A stretch of DNA of 64,000 nt, taken from positions 1,116,001 to 1,180,000 of the forward strand of contig JANFNE010000013.1 of assembly GCA_024867545.1 (NCBI GenBank), given 5' to 3'. How positions within the stretch are numbered: the stretch's first letter is position 1; each line of letters opens with the position of its first letter. Below are positions 31,852-42,033 of this stretch, piece after piece. The position numbers were made by a program, and so were the translations under genes. Source of the DNA: Phytopythium helicoides (lineage: Eukaryota; Oomycota; Peronosporomycetes; Pythiales; Pythiaceae). The notes below the pieces were generated by a model. It had not been told where the DNA came from. It saw only the letters and a list, made by a program, of their open reading frames with translations, and did no database searches.

Positions 31852-34085
31852 TCAATTATTCGATATTAAGTTGCCTAGATTGCTATACACCCGACGGTGA
31901 ACACGTTCAGCAGCATAGGCAAATATGATCGATATAACGTGACGATTGACCGGAAAACTCGCAAATACCGAAGTCAGTGGCGGAATCTCAGTCTTCGATC
32001 GCTTAGTTCCACTCCCACCGCTGATTTGGGTTTTACTAAAGAGGCTCAGAAATGCCAAGCGACATGACAACGGATAGGGTGCCTTTGCTACCGGGAGTAT
32101 CATGCCGTGCGTCCACGCAGAAGGCATCTGAGCAGTATCGACAAAATCGTCAAGCCTGGCTCTCACAGAGACAAACTCCAACGTTCTGTTCGCTTGAAGC
32201 ATTTGTGGAAAAGTCTCAATTCGGTCCTGCCTCGAGATCATTGACATGCAGCGGCTCGAGCGACAATCGCTTTAGCGTTTGGGCAATCTTGGTTTGTGTG
32301 TCCTTAAGATCTACCGAAATTGCTGATACATTGTCAAAGCAACACTCGATTTCGGAAATGTGGGCGTTGCAGCTGCGGTAAGCTTCAAGAAATTCATGAG
32401 TGTCGATCTCAACCTCCTGAATTATCAGGGTTTCCAGATTGGGGCATGCTCGAATCACGCGGCCGACATCGAGATCCAAGTCAAATGATGACAGCTTGAG
32501 GCGAACCAAAGATGTGCCAACAAGTTCAAGAAAACGGTAAAGTGCTTCTCCAGCTTCAGGAGAAATTACACACGGCAGACTTAGACTTGAGACCCCCCGC
32601 TTGAGTCTTTGACCTGATAAAGCGTCGCTCGTATCGATTGGCACAAGCAAGCGGCGATTTACTTCACAGACTCCATATCCAGGAATGACCACTACAGCAC
32701 ATCCCGCATCCGTGTCAGATAGCAATGAGATCCCCGCTACATCAGAATCAAGAGTCCAAGTTGCTGATTCGGGCAATATAGTCTCATCAGGATGCATTTT
32801 CTGGAGAGTAACCGGAGATCCTCTCTGTAATATCCATCGTGTAGCGGAGTTGGTGGTACTTTCAATCACGTCAGATCTGCTGAGCTCGTCGTACAGATTG
32901 TTGTAGAGATAGTTGACTGGACTATTGCTCGATAGAACAGCCTCCATAGCATCGACGTCCGACTGTGTTATGATAGCGTCAATAAGCTCAACGTGAGTGA
33001 TCGATGAGCGTTCTCGAGCTACATCAGAGAACAACGCGAATGCTATAAATGCCCAAGCTTCCGAGGGCTCTCTTCGGGATACGAGCATCGAATCAAGCGA
33101 CAGTTGAAGTCGAGTAACTGTACGTGTTTCAAGCAACGCAGAGCAGAGCCGTGCGATCGGGGCCACTTCCCTCAGCATCCAGCTCAAGCATACGGTACCG
33201 ATGGTATGAACCTCGCTTGGAGCGGAAGTCCCACCGCAGAAAACTCGCTCGAAAACCTTCCCAATCATTTGTGCAGTGCGAGCAGAGTCAATGTTGAGCT
33301 TCCTATGCATCTGCGGCATGAACGTAAGATATGACAGTGGAATCGTGTTTTCTTTGCGTAGCATCTCAGTCACAGTGTCGATCTCGATTGGCGTCAAACT
33401 GTCGGCTTCCAGATTCATCTCCATTGGCTCCAGCACGGCAGTACACTCGATGGGAACCTGCTTGTGACCCACAGCAGTCAAGTTTATAGGTATACACCAG
33501 CCATCATGCTCCTTCTTGATCGCTCTTAGCGCATTCTGGATCATCCCAAACCTCGGCAATCCGATCCGATCAGCCCATGCGAGCGTGAACATGAATCGGA
33601 TCGGTATTTCTAAGCATCTCGAGTCTCGATCAAACCCCCCAACAATGCGCTTTGCAGCGACTGTAAATGCTGCGCTTGGTGGAGCAACAATCCCTTCGAC
33701 CAGCGTCTTGATCAACTCTGCGATCCACGCCTCGCTGCCATCGGTCACCCACAGCTTTAGCGCAAATCGCGCAATTCGGTAGTCTTCTGCCTCTCTGTAG
33801 CTCTCCAGCGTATCGAGATCAAGTTCACAGTGCGCCTTTAGCACGTAGCGCCAGGCGCCTGTGGTCTGCTCGCGCCACCATCGCCAGCAGCACGATCGCG
33901 TCACCAATGGCGCGCAGTTGGCCCGGATGAGGGTGCTCGAGATCCTTCGGGAGCGGGAATAAGACGCCCGCGAAGCGCTTCGACGGCACGCACATCTCAT
34001 TTTGGACACGCAGCGCCAGCAGTCCACGCAGCGGCGCGCACCAGGGGCGCAGGAAGTCCCAGCGAGCGCCCTGGTCGACGTCCAT
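31852..34085 (-). CDS. LRR-like protein of an oomycete-type family
   Basis: The reading frame changes twice. The N-terminus starts MDVDQGARWDF (34085); at about 33875 the frame passes to the long ORF, which ends at 32216; one extra G near 32227 then shifts to the last ORF, which ends at 31852. The second half holds leucine-rich repeat-like units (SLVRLKLSSFDL, CPNLETLIIQEVE, ANRTLEFVSV), and the end has a conserved-looking SCRLAFLSLFSK and HVISIIFAYAAERVHRRVY. No catalytic motif or transmembrane segment was seen. The function is unknown; LRR surfaces usually bind proteins. It is likely one intact gene apart from the two single-base shifts. Confidence 0.55.
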
Positions 34086-34149
34086 GAGGCGGCACTAGCG
34101 ACTGTGTACGAACTATACGATCTTTCAGATGATTTTATCCGGATGTTCA

Positions 34150-34544
34150 CCGCTTATAAGTATAGTATGCGACTTTTTATCCGGAAGATGGTCATCACTT
34201 CAAGTTGAGCCGCACTCGTCCTGCCGCAGCGCTCAGCAGCTTGGTGCTTCTCTCTGTCGCAACGCTGCGGCAGACTGCCATGTTGGAGGAACGGTTGGTT
34301 GCTCTGCTGATACTGGGCGTCGTAGACAACGAAACTCTGAATGTTACATGAATCGCGCATATTCTGAGCATGCCGATCGCTTGGATTTCCGCGCTCTTGA
34401 CAATAGTAAAGTGATGCTGCATCAATTCGACACCGATCCGCGTCGGCTTATATCGCTGCAAAATCCTGTCGCGTGAAGGGAACGACAAATGTGAGACCAC
34501 ATAACGACATTGATCGCGATACGGCCTCACTGACTGTCGGCTCA
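34150..34544. other. About 390 bp without a recognised gene
   Basis: Short ORFs only. The sequence lies between the 5' end of the LRR-like gene and the second copy of the dispersed repeat. Confidence 0.5.
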
Positions 34545-35030
34545 CGACCCGGGGTCGCGCAGCTACTCCAAGCAGCCGGCGTTTTTCGACGACGACATCG
34601 ACGACCGGGAGCGATGCTGCTCAACTCGACGTGACCTTTTTGGCTGGCTTTTGAGGCGACACCTAGCCTGTGAAGCTCGCCTATCCTTTTTCCGCGGCCA
34701 GATGTCTCGGCAGGACTTGCACTGTTGCAGATCACAGTCGAAGCAAGGCCAACCATCCGAGTTATCGACAGTGCCGCGTGGATTCAGTAGGTGTCCCCCA
34801 CCGGAGCGCGGACCCACGGAGGAAGGCCATTGCGAGCAGGCGACAGGCGTTTCGCCTCGGCGCTAGCTACACAGGACGCGTCGACGTCAAGGACAACTCC
34901 AATATCGTGGTGGTGAGGGAACACCACCACACGTGGTAACCAGTCTACGCTGTGGAGTATACTGGGAGTCCCGTATAGCTCTAGTGGAGAGGGCAAAGGG
35001 TAGGAACCTCGGTGAAACAAGAGCTAATTT
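34545..35030 (+). repeat. Dispersed repeat, copy 2
   Basis: Same sequence as 12920-13355 at roughly 90% identity, with about 60 extra bases after the acidic patch that encode FGWLLRR. This matches FGSLLRR in the minus-strand copy at 61.7 kb, so copy 2 is the most complete. The right part (ATATCGTGGTGGTGAGG to GAAACAAGAG) is shared with copy 1 but not with copy 3. Confidence 0.8.
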
Positions 35031-35436
35031 ACGCAGCCTTTCCTAGACAGCATGACTGCTGGAGCACGCTGCTATCGTCCTAGAAACACCCCAAATGCGA
35101 TTTCCTCGCAGCACAAGTTCATCGACGCCGCCGCTAGAGGTGCTCGTACCACAGGCAAGCGTCTCAATGTCAGCCGTGCTCCCCAGGCACCTACCACACC
35201 GTGTTGGGCACAGCTAGCCCCTGGAATGATGCCCCAAGCATCTTTGAAGTTGACGCTCGTTGGCAAGTCAGTCAGTCAGTTGACGTCTCCATCGGAGAGC
35301 GTCGTCGGATAGCGGTGCATCAATTCCGACGGCGGGTCGTTGAGGTATCGCATGACGCTTCACGTCTAGACGCGTTCGTTGTGAGAGCCACTGCGGAAGA
35401 TCGCGCGTCTGCTCACAGGCGCTGCTCCAGCCGTCA
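35031..35436. other. About 400 bp without a recognised gene
   Basis: ORFs of 60-86 codons on both strands overlap here and none shows a recognisable motif. It could be the continuation of the retroelement fragment, or a 5' UTR of the ankyrin gene that follows. Confidence 0.4.
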
Positions 35437-36243
35437 ATGGCGTCGCTAGACCAAGTCTTCAAGAGCGTCGAGGTGGTCCTCCGCGAGCGCGATGAACTGG
35501 CTGAGCTCGACCACGTGTCTGTAGCCATCACAGACTTCCTCGACTGCATCTGCCTGAAGTGGACGCTGTCAAAGGCGGCAGCCACTGGGTCAGTGCCGCT
35601 TATGGCTCGGCTTGCCGCGAAACGACTTCAGCACGATCCATGGCCACAGCAGGAGCTGGCAAGCGCTATGGAGGTCGCGGCTCAGCTCGGACACATCAAG
35701 GCGATGGATTTTATCCACCAGCGCTTCCACGATCGAGCCCGGATCGCTTGCAGCCGACGCGGCAGCTAGGCGCAGGGCGCCTTAAATGCGCTGCAGTGGC
35801 TGCAAGCCAACTCGTCGATCGATCGCGTCACTGAGTCTGCAATGGACAACGCGGCTGCCAATGGGCATCTGGAGGTAGTCGAGTGGCTTCACGCGAACAG
35901 CGATGAGGGGTGCACGACGCGGGCAATGGACTTGGCGGCGGGAAATGGGCGTCTCGAGGTCGTCCGGTGGCTGCACGAGCACCGCCGCGAGGGCTGCACC
36001 AGCCAGGCAGTGGACTGGGCAGCTCGTGGCGGGCACCTGTACGTGCTGCAGTGGCTCCACCGCACTCGCCGCGAGCGGATCTCAGTTAGCGCCATGGACG
36101 CAGCGGTCGCGCACGGCCGCCTGGAGACCGCAAAGTGGCTCCACAACCACCTGGAGCTGCGGTGGACGTCGTTCGCGGTCGAAATGGCCGCCAGCAACGG
36201 CAGGCGAGCCGTGCTGCAGTGGGTCGCGAGCCTTGAGGAGTGA
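35437..36243 (+). CDS. Oomycete-type ankyrin-repeat protein, one in-frame stop
   Basis: Frame 35437-36243 encodes about 268 residues of the oomycete ankyrin variety, with units such as MDNAAANGHLEVVEWLHANSDEGCT, LAAGNGRLEVVRWLHEH and WAARGGHLYVLQWLHR. A TAG at 35767 interrupts it, but the same frame continues with QGALNALQWLQANS. Around the TAG another frame also looks coding (LAADAAA), so two compensating single-base errors are possible instead of a real nonsense codon. These proteins are abundant in oomycetes and mostly of unknown function. Confidence 0.65.
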
Positions 36244-36517
36244 GCCGCAGTGGGCCAAGCCACTGCAACCGGTTGCTTTTAGCAACGCTGCAGGCGATGG
36301 CAGACACTGGTTCGGGTTCATGGCAGGCGGCGAGCGAGCAAGCTGGCGTTGGCTTTTAGTACTGTCCAGAGAGCATTGAGCGGATGTCGATGGCAAACCT
36401 CCAGTGCGACGGCGAAAGTTTCTTCGCGACTGAGCTCATTGGGCATTTCGACCGCAAGAGTGCAAGTCCACGCCATGTATCCTAGTTCTCCGCCATTGCA
36501 TCGAGCTTGATCAAACT

Positions 36518-36790
36518 ATGCGGCGATCCGCTTCTTGCATGGTTTCTGTCGCCTTGACAGTTGTGTTCCTGCTTCATCTTCTCGGTGTAGTATCGGGTAA
36601 ATCTCCCGCACCAACGACACTATCGATATTATTGATAACACCAATGAGACCATTTCCGTCAGCAGAGGTCTTTGGAGCGAATGCGTTGTCTATAATGGCC
36701 TTCCGAGATGGAAGGAGAGGAGCAGCGAGTAGAGATTCTGTCCGAGAACTAAATGAAGGGAGCTACGGCTACCAAGGTGAACGATGTTGA
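36518..36790 (+). CDS. Small protein with signal-peptide-like N-terminus
   Basis: 90 codons. MRRSASCMVSVALTVVFLLHLLGVVSG has a basic start, a strong hydrophobic core and a cleavable VVSG-KS site, so secretion or a first membrane helix is likely. The rest of the ORF has no known motif. From about 36607 another frame reads as DNTNETISVSRGLWSECVVYN, in which SRGLWSEC resembles the GLWxxC signature of claudin-like proteins. One missing or extra base near 36600 would join helix and loop. So it is either a small secreted protein or the start of a broken claudin-like membrane protein. Neither is proved. Confidence 0.4.
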   Translation: MRRSASCMVSVALTVVFLLHLLGVVSGKSPAPTTLSILLITPMRPFPSAEVFGANALSIMAFRDGRRGAASRDSVRELNEGSYGYQGERC

Positions 36791-36857
36791 TTGACTGCCA
36801 CAGAGTTAGCTTGGGCAGATGGAGGCGACGACAGCGACGGAGAGGAAGGAGCAAGCG

Positions 36858-38043
36858 CTACGTGCGGCCCTGGCGGATCTGCTGGGTCTTGTACCGCGTG
36901 AAGGTGATCTTGTCGCGGTACATGAATGGCGTTCGCGTGCTGGCCCAGTGCGTCGGCCGTGAGGCTCATGACTCGCTGCGCAGTGTCCAGCGCGTCCTCG
37001 CCCGGCAGCATCTCGGTGCGTGGCAGACACTTGATGGTGTACATATGCCACGGTACGAAGAAGTACCATGCAACGTTCGCAGGCGAACGTGCTGGTCTCG
37101 TCGTTGATGTTGATCGGCTGCACGTACGCGCCGAGGCCGCAGTCAGCACCTCCCATCAATGGCCCAATCGTGAACAGAGGAACGTACGAAGGGGCCGTCG
37201 GAGGCCTGGATGGCGAGCGGCTGCACGGTCTTGCCGAGCGAGAACAGGAAACTTGTGGTACTGCAGTAGCCCCACCTGTCCGTTTGTCAAGCCGCCCTAC
37301 GAAGACAACCCCCCGTCAGCCGTCTCGTCAAACAGCGATGCCTGCATGCAGCATGTGTCCACCCACCCACCTCTGGGAAGGCCATGAGGGGCTTGTCACC
37401 ATTGGCGAGCCTCTCCATAATGATCTCGCGGACCTGGTCGCGGCCATCGGCGCCGCCTCGGTTGCGAGACGCGTAGGGCACGAACACGAGCCCGCTCTTG
37501 CCCCGCAGCAGGCGGAAGAAGAGCATTTTGTTGTAGAAGTCGTAGCCGAGGATGTAGCCTGGTCCGATGCCGCGCAGCAGCGCGAGCGCGTCGAACTCGC
37601 TGATGTGGTTGGCGACCACGATGTCGCTCTTGTCGAGCAGGTGTCTTGTCCTTGACGCGCACGATGGTGCCTGTGAGCACCGCGAAGAGCGTGTGGACGC
37701 GCATGCGGTCTAGCTGCTTCTCGGACAGCAGCGCGGGCAGCACGAGCGCGACGAGGAAGACGAGCATGGCGCGCAGCAGCATGAGCAGCAGGCCGAGCGG
37801 CGCGTAGAGCAGCAGCGCGGCGTGTATGGGCCGCAGCGGCGACTTGACGCGCTCGAACTGGAACATGGCGGCGAAGGGCTCCAGCTGGCGCTCCGACTGC
37901 GCGTCGAGCTGCGTGGCGCTGGCTCCGGCGCCGCCCGCTGCCAGCAGGTCGAGCGCACGGCGGACGTCGGCGCTCGCGGCCGAGTTGCCGGCCATCGACA
38001 GGTCCGCGCGCGCGGCCTGCGGGGCCACGGCGCTCGACTGCAT
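36858..38043 (-). CDS. PlsC-type lysophospholipid acyltransferase (AUP1-like?)
   Basis: Membrane acyltransferase of glycerolipid synthesis. The N-terminal half has a long hydrophobic hairpin (AALLLYAPLGLLLMLLRAMLVFLVALVLP as a span), then VVANHISEFDAL with the HxxxxD catalytic motif, VFVPYASRNRGGADGRDQ and AFPE|GGLTNGQVGLLQY across an intron (37297-37370), giving the FPEG motif. QPLAIQASDGPF, NVAWYFFVPWHMY and a basic tail follow. One extra base near 37660 splits the first exon. A further intron or shift lies around 37090-37215 and its ends are not resolved. The stop is at 36858. The pattern after FPEG resembles the ancient ubiquitous protein 1 group, but this is tentative. It is divergent from the membrane gene at 38150, about 107 bp away. 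Confidence 0.75.
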
Positions 38044-38149
38044 GTCGGAGAGTGGCGCCTGTCACGGGAGCTGCCCATCCATCCCGCCTGCCGCGACCTG
38101 GTTCTGCAGCTGCTTTTAGAACGCGCCGCTAATTCCAGCGAGAGCCGCC

Positions 38150-38747
38150 ATGATCATCCGCGCCGCGAGCGACGACGAGAGCGACAGCGAGCAGGAGCTG
38201 CAGCGCTCGCGCTTCGGCCGCGCGCCAGACCGACCGGACGCCCCTGTCTTCGACTTTGGCAGCGCGCCCGTGCAGCAGGCGGCCGGCGCGACGGGAGCGA
38301 GAGCCGCGTGGGTGCTGGCGACGGTGGGCGTCGTGCTGCTGCTGCTCTTCGACACGGCGGCGCTAGTGGGCGGGCTCGGCACGCGAGGACGCCGCGCTGC
38401 CGACAGACGCCTTTGGACTCGCGCCGGTGCTGCTGGCCGCGCTGTTCCCAGTCGAGGGCGATGGATGGACCATCGCGCGCGCGCTGCCGGCGTGCAGCGC
38501 CAACTACTGCGCGTCGCTGCTGCTGGCCGCGGCGTGGATCTACTCGCGAGAAGACGCCAAGGCTGAGAGCTTGAGGGCGAAGGGGGCGGTCAATCGCGCG
38601 TGGGGGTGGATTGCCGCGATTGCCGTGTTCGGACACGTCGCCACCTGCGTGTACGTGCTGGCGGCGCTGATGGAGAGCGACGGGGACCGCGCCAAGTTCT
38701 GGGCCGGGCCTAGAAGGCGATCGTCCCGGACGTATCCAAACGTATAG
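38150..38747 (+). CDS. Small multi-span membrane protein
   Basis: Starts MIIRAASDDESDSEQELQ, an acidic cytosolic-type N-terminus. Hydrophobic spans follow: WVLATVGVVLLLLFDTAAL, YCASLLLAAAWIYSRE, and WGWIAAIAVFGHVATCVYVLA. One base is gained or lost near 38390, where the frame passes from the ORF starting at 38150 to the one ending at 38747; the joined region reads through DAALPTDAFGLAPVLLAALF. The last span has a GHVATCVYV pattern similar to DUF1475 proteins of plants and stramenopiles, a low-confidence match. The function is unknown. Confidence 0.5.
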
Positions 38748-38749
38748 AT

Positions 38750-39200
38750 TTGGTGGCGGGTGTTAGCGCGAGCTGGCAAGGTGCGAAGGTCGGTCCGAGT
38801 GCGATGAATAGAGGAAACTCATCCGACGCATCAGCGATTAGGATGGCACACGACTCTATCATTCAATCAACTGCTTTCACTTTCATTCGTTGACGTTCAC
38901 CTGGTCAGGAACACGACATTCCATTCACAAGTGAATTCACGCAAAGCATTCGTTGACTTCTGTTCTTACTGCACGGTTTGATGCTGGCATGCTATTCTCC
39001 TTTGTTCCCACAGCAGGTCCTTGTGCGACGTTCATACCGAAATGTCAGCTCTCACAGACCATTCCCCTCAGTCTAGCATCTTTGGCAGCCTCTCGAGTGA
39101 TTTGTTTGCAGGGCTCCTCGGCCCTTTACGAGCTTATGAACAAAGTATATGCACACATCTCAATCTTGGTGTTTGATCTCTGGAGTCAACAACTCACAAC
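38750..39200. other. About 450 bp without a recognised gene
   Basis: Lies between the membrane protein and the scrambled kinase pseudogene. Only short ORFs are present. Confidence 0.5.
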
Positions 39201-39203
39201 ATC

Positions 39204-40690
39204 GATATCGTCACAATTTGCTGCTCTCGTCCTCGCACCACTTCCCAGATTCAACCATCTTGTCCAGATTTCGATGCAAGGCGTACCCTTGCATAGCCGT
39301 TTTCGTGAATGCTAACAGAGTCTCTTTTTGATTTCCAACTTCATTGTATAGTATCGAGCTTCTTCGACGAGAAGTCTCAAGCGCTTGTTGTCAGCAAACT
39401 TTGGCGCATTTATCTCTCTCAGAAACAGACGCCAAACGTGCCAATCGGGACCACAGTAGCTCGAATATTCGACTCAGCATCATACGATCGCTAAAAGTAT
39501 CATTGCCATCGAACTGTTGACACATTTTCTTCATCTCGTCGATAACTTCTGGTAGAGAGGAGGACTCTCCATATGACAATTCATCTTCTAGATAAGCCCC
39601 ATCAGCTGCATTCCCTCTCGCGAGTGCTGAAGATTCGTCCACCACAGTCAAGATCGAAATGCGATCGGCAGGCTCGTGCGCACACATTTGATCAATCAGC
39701 TTCCATTGTTCATCCGTACACAACTCAGGACGTGGCGGAAAATTCTTCCCCCTGAGGCAAGCCTTCACTACCAGGTATTCCAAATTTCCCCACGGTAGCG
39801 GTGATAATGCTTTAGACCCAGCCTTATCAAACTCAACGACTCGAAGCGCCTCCACAAAACACATCCCCAGAGAGGTTGTCCATGTTTCCCCATGGTAGTG
39901 GCAAAGATGCTTCGCAATCCATCTCAACCTGCTTCACTTGCTCCACCACGCGAAGCGCCTCCACAACACACATCCCCAGAGAGTATATGTCCGATGCAAA
40001 CGATCGCTCCGAAGCGCCATGCAAAATACACTCTGGTGCCACCCACTGCCAAGCACCACTCAGCTTTGCTTCTTTCCCATCTTCTTCAAACGAACTCAAC
40101 CCGAAATCAGTCACCTTCGCCTTCCCATCATTACACGTGGATGCCATGGAGTCGTTGTTGCTGTTGTTGTCTGATCCGAGAGCCTTCACCGTGTCTCGAA
40201 TCCTTGCTAGCAGTTGAACCGATACTCCGGTTTTGTACTCGTTGACGTTCACATCGATGTTTTCAGTCCTGGGTTGTGTAGTCTCGAGTTCCCTTGATTC
40301 CTTTGTAGCAAATTGTTTGAGTAGCCGAACAACTGTCGTAGCTGATGATCGAAGATCTGGGTTGTGAGCACACATTCGGGACATCAGAGTATTAGTGTCT
40401 TCATCGAGGTAATTGGGGCTATACAGCTCTGAAGACTCGGGACACCAAAATCCTTTTCTGCTTCCGAGACTACTGCTTTCATTTGATGTTGCCACGGTTC
40501 TTGCCCTGTCACTGCTTCCACTATACACAGACCCAAAGAGTAAATGTCTGAAGCAAATGACGCTCCTTCACCTTCCAATTGCTCAGGAGCCTGCCAACGC
40601 AATGATGAGGCTGTATTTCCAACGCTTTCAGTCACCTTTGCCAATCCAAAGTCAGCCAATTCATTTTCCTGTCGCTTCAACTTGGCTCCC
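39204..40690 (-). pseudogene. Scrambled pseudokinase-kinase pseudogene
   Basis: Pieces of the same family as 20682-25630, in order but with joints. It begins inside domain 1 at ADFGLAK (about 40670), runs through APEQLEGEG and the linker to RIRDTV, then jumps at about 40190 to KALGSDNNSNND of domain 2. It jumps again at about 40132 to NDGKAKVTDFGLSS, deleting the alpha-C to catalytic-loop part. At about 39874 the frame of a more divergent paralogue takes over, repeating SLGMCFVEALRVVE. The tail GYALHRNLDK is in another frame near 39250. Without a catalytic loop in either domain it cannot be an active kinase. Confidence 0.85.
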
Positions 40691-40763
40691 CACCTAAAGT
40701 TCGCTTTTCACTGCGACATTCGTGCCCATGCGCACCTAGCGCGTCTCCGCCTCAGTCCACCGC

Positions 40764-41929
40764 ATGCTCGTCACTTCCACGCGCGAGATGCTGCGGCTCG
40801 TGGCGCTGCCGGCGCTGCGCCGCTGCGCTCCGCCCGCCCGCCGCGCGCGCCTGCGCCTGCGCTTCTCCTCTGGCTCATGCGCGGCGCTCCCTGGGGCTCC
40901 GGCCGCGAGTTCCCGCGCTTCTCCAGGCTCTGCGGAGGCTCCAGGAGCGCCAGAAACGTCAGCGGAGGCGACGCTGGCGCTGCTGGAGCGCAGCATCGCG
41001 CAGCGGCAGTCGGCGCGCGCGCTCGCGCTGTTCGCGCAGCTGGAGCGTCCGCCCAGCACGACTCTGCTGCAGAAGCTCGCGGTGCTGCTGGCCAAGCAGC
41101 CGGCGCGCGCGCACTCGTCGCGTGCCTTCGACATCTGCTCTCGGTCTACAGGTGCGGCTTGGCGGAGAGGGGGGAGGAGGCTGGAGAGGGACTGAGCGGA
41201 CTGATGGAGCGCAGGATCGCGGGGTTCCAGCCGGACGACTACACGCGACTCGCGTCCATCCACGTGATCGAGTCGTGTCTGCGCCACAGGCAGCTGGACC
41301 GAGCTATGGAGGTGGGAACGCAAGCACTTGAGCTGAGTGAAGCGAGCTTCTTTGCTGAGTGGATGCTGGTGCATGCAGCTGTATGACGAGGCGTTCAACC
41401 TTGGAGTGTCGCTCGACCTGAGCGCGTACGACGCACTGCTCAGCGCGCTGGTGGAGAATGGTCGCGTGGACGAGGCGGCAGAGATCCTCCAGGACATCGC
41501 CGGGCACAAGGACGCCAACCCGAACGAGCACGCGTACCTGCCGGTGCTCGTGTCACTCGTGCAGGACCGAGAGTACCACCGAGCGCTGGAGCTGCTCAAG
41601 CAGGGCGAGGAGCGTGGAGTCCCGTTCACGTCCGAGGTACGGAAACTGAAGACTGTCCATGATGGGAAGATAGTTGCGCTAACTAGCTGTTTCGAACGGT
41701 CACGGAGCAGACATTTGCGCCGCTTGTGGAGATTGCCGAGACGGACGAGGATGCGACGGACGCGCTTGTCACGTTTCTGTCGTACATTGAGGACTCGTGG
41801 GAGAAGCCAAGGTATGGGGATTTCAATTGATAAGCAGTTTTTTGGATACCTAACGAGTGTTCTTCACAGCTGATTGACGAAATGGTAGCCGGCATGAACG
41901 ACAGCGAGGATGACAACCAGATGAACTAG
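40764..41929 (+). CDS. PPR-like helical repeat protein, probably mitochondrial
   Basis: Starts MLVTSTREMLRLVALPALRRC, an Arg-rich presequence. Helical repeats of PPR type follow: YTRLASIHVIESCLRHRQLDRAME, YDALLSALVENGRVDEAAEIL and YLPVLVSLVQDREYHRALELLKQ, each ending near a position typical of PPR units. Introns are visible at 41311-41380 (E|LYDEAF) and about 41637-41687. One base shift near 41145 (DICS to VYRCGLAE) and one in the last exon break the frame. The protein ends DEMVAGMNDSEDDNQMN. PPR proteins bind organellar RNA, but with few repeats seen the family call is moderate. Confidence 0.55.
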
Positions 41930-42033
41930 TTCAGTCGTCGAATGAAAACCCACGTCCGCCAAATTTGCTGTATTTGTTCGTTCGTTAGCTCATCGCAACA
42001 CATTGGACGATGAGCCAGCTTTGGATGCTGGCA

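Noticed and set aside
36518..36790. RxLR-type effector
   Set aside because: A secretory leader is present but no RxLR-dEER motif follows at the expected distance.
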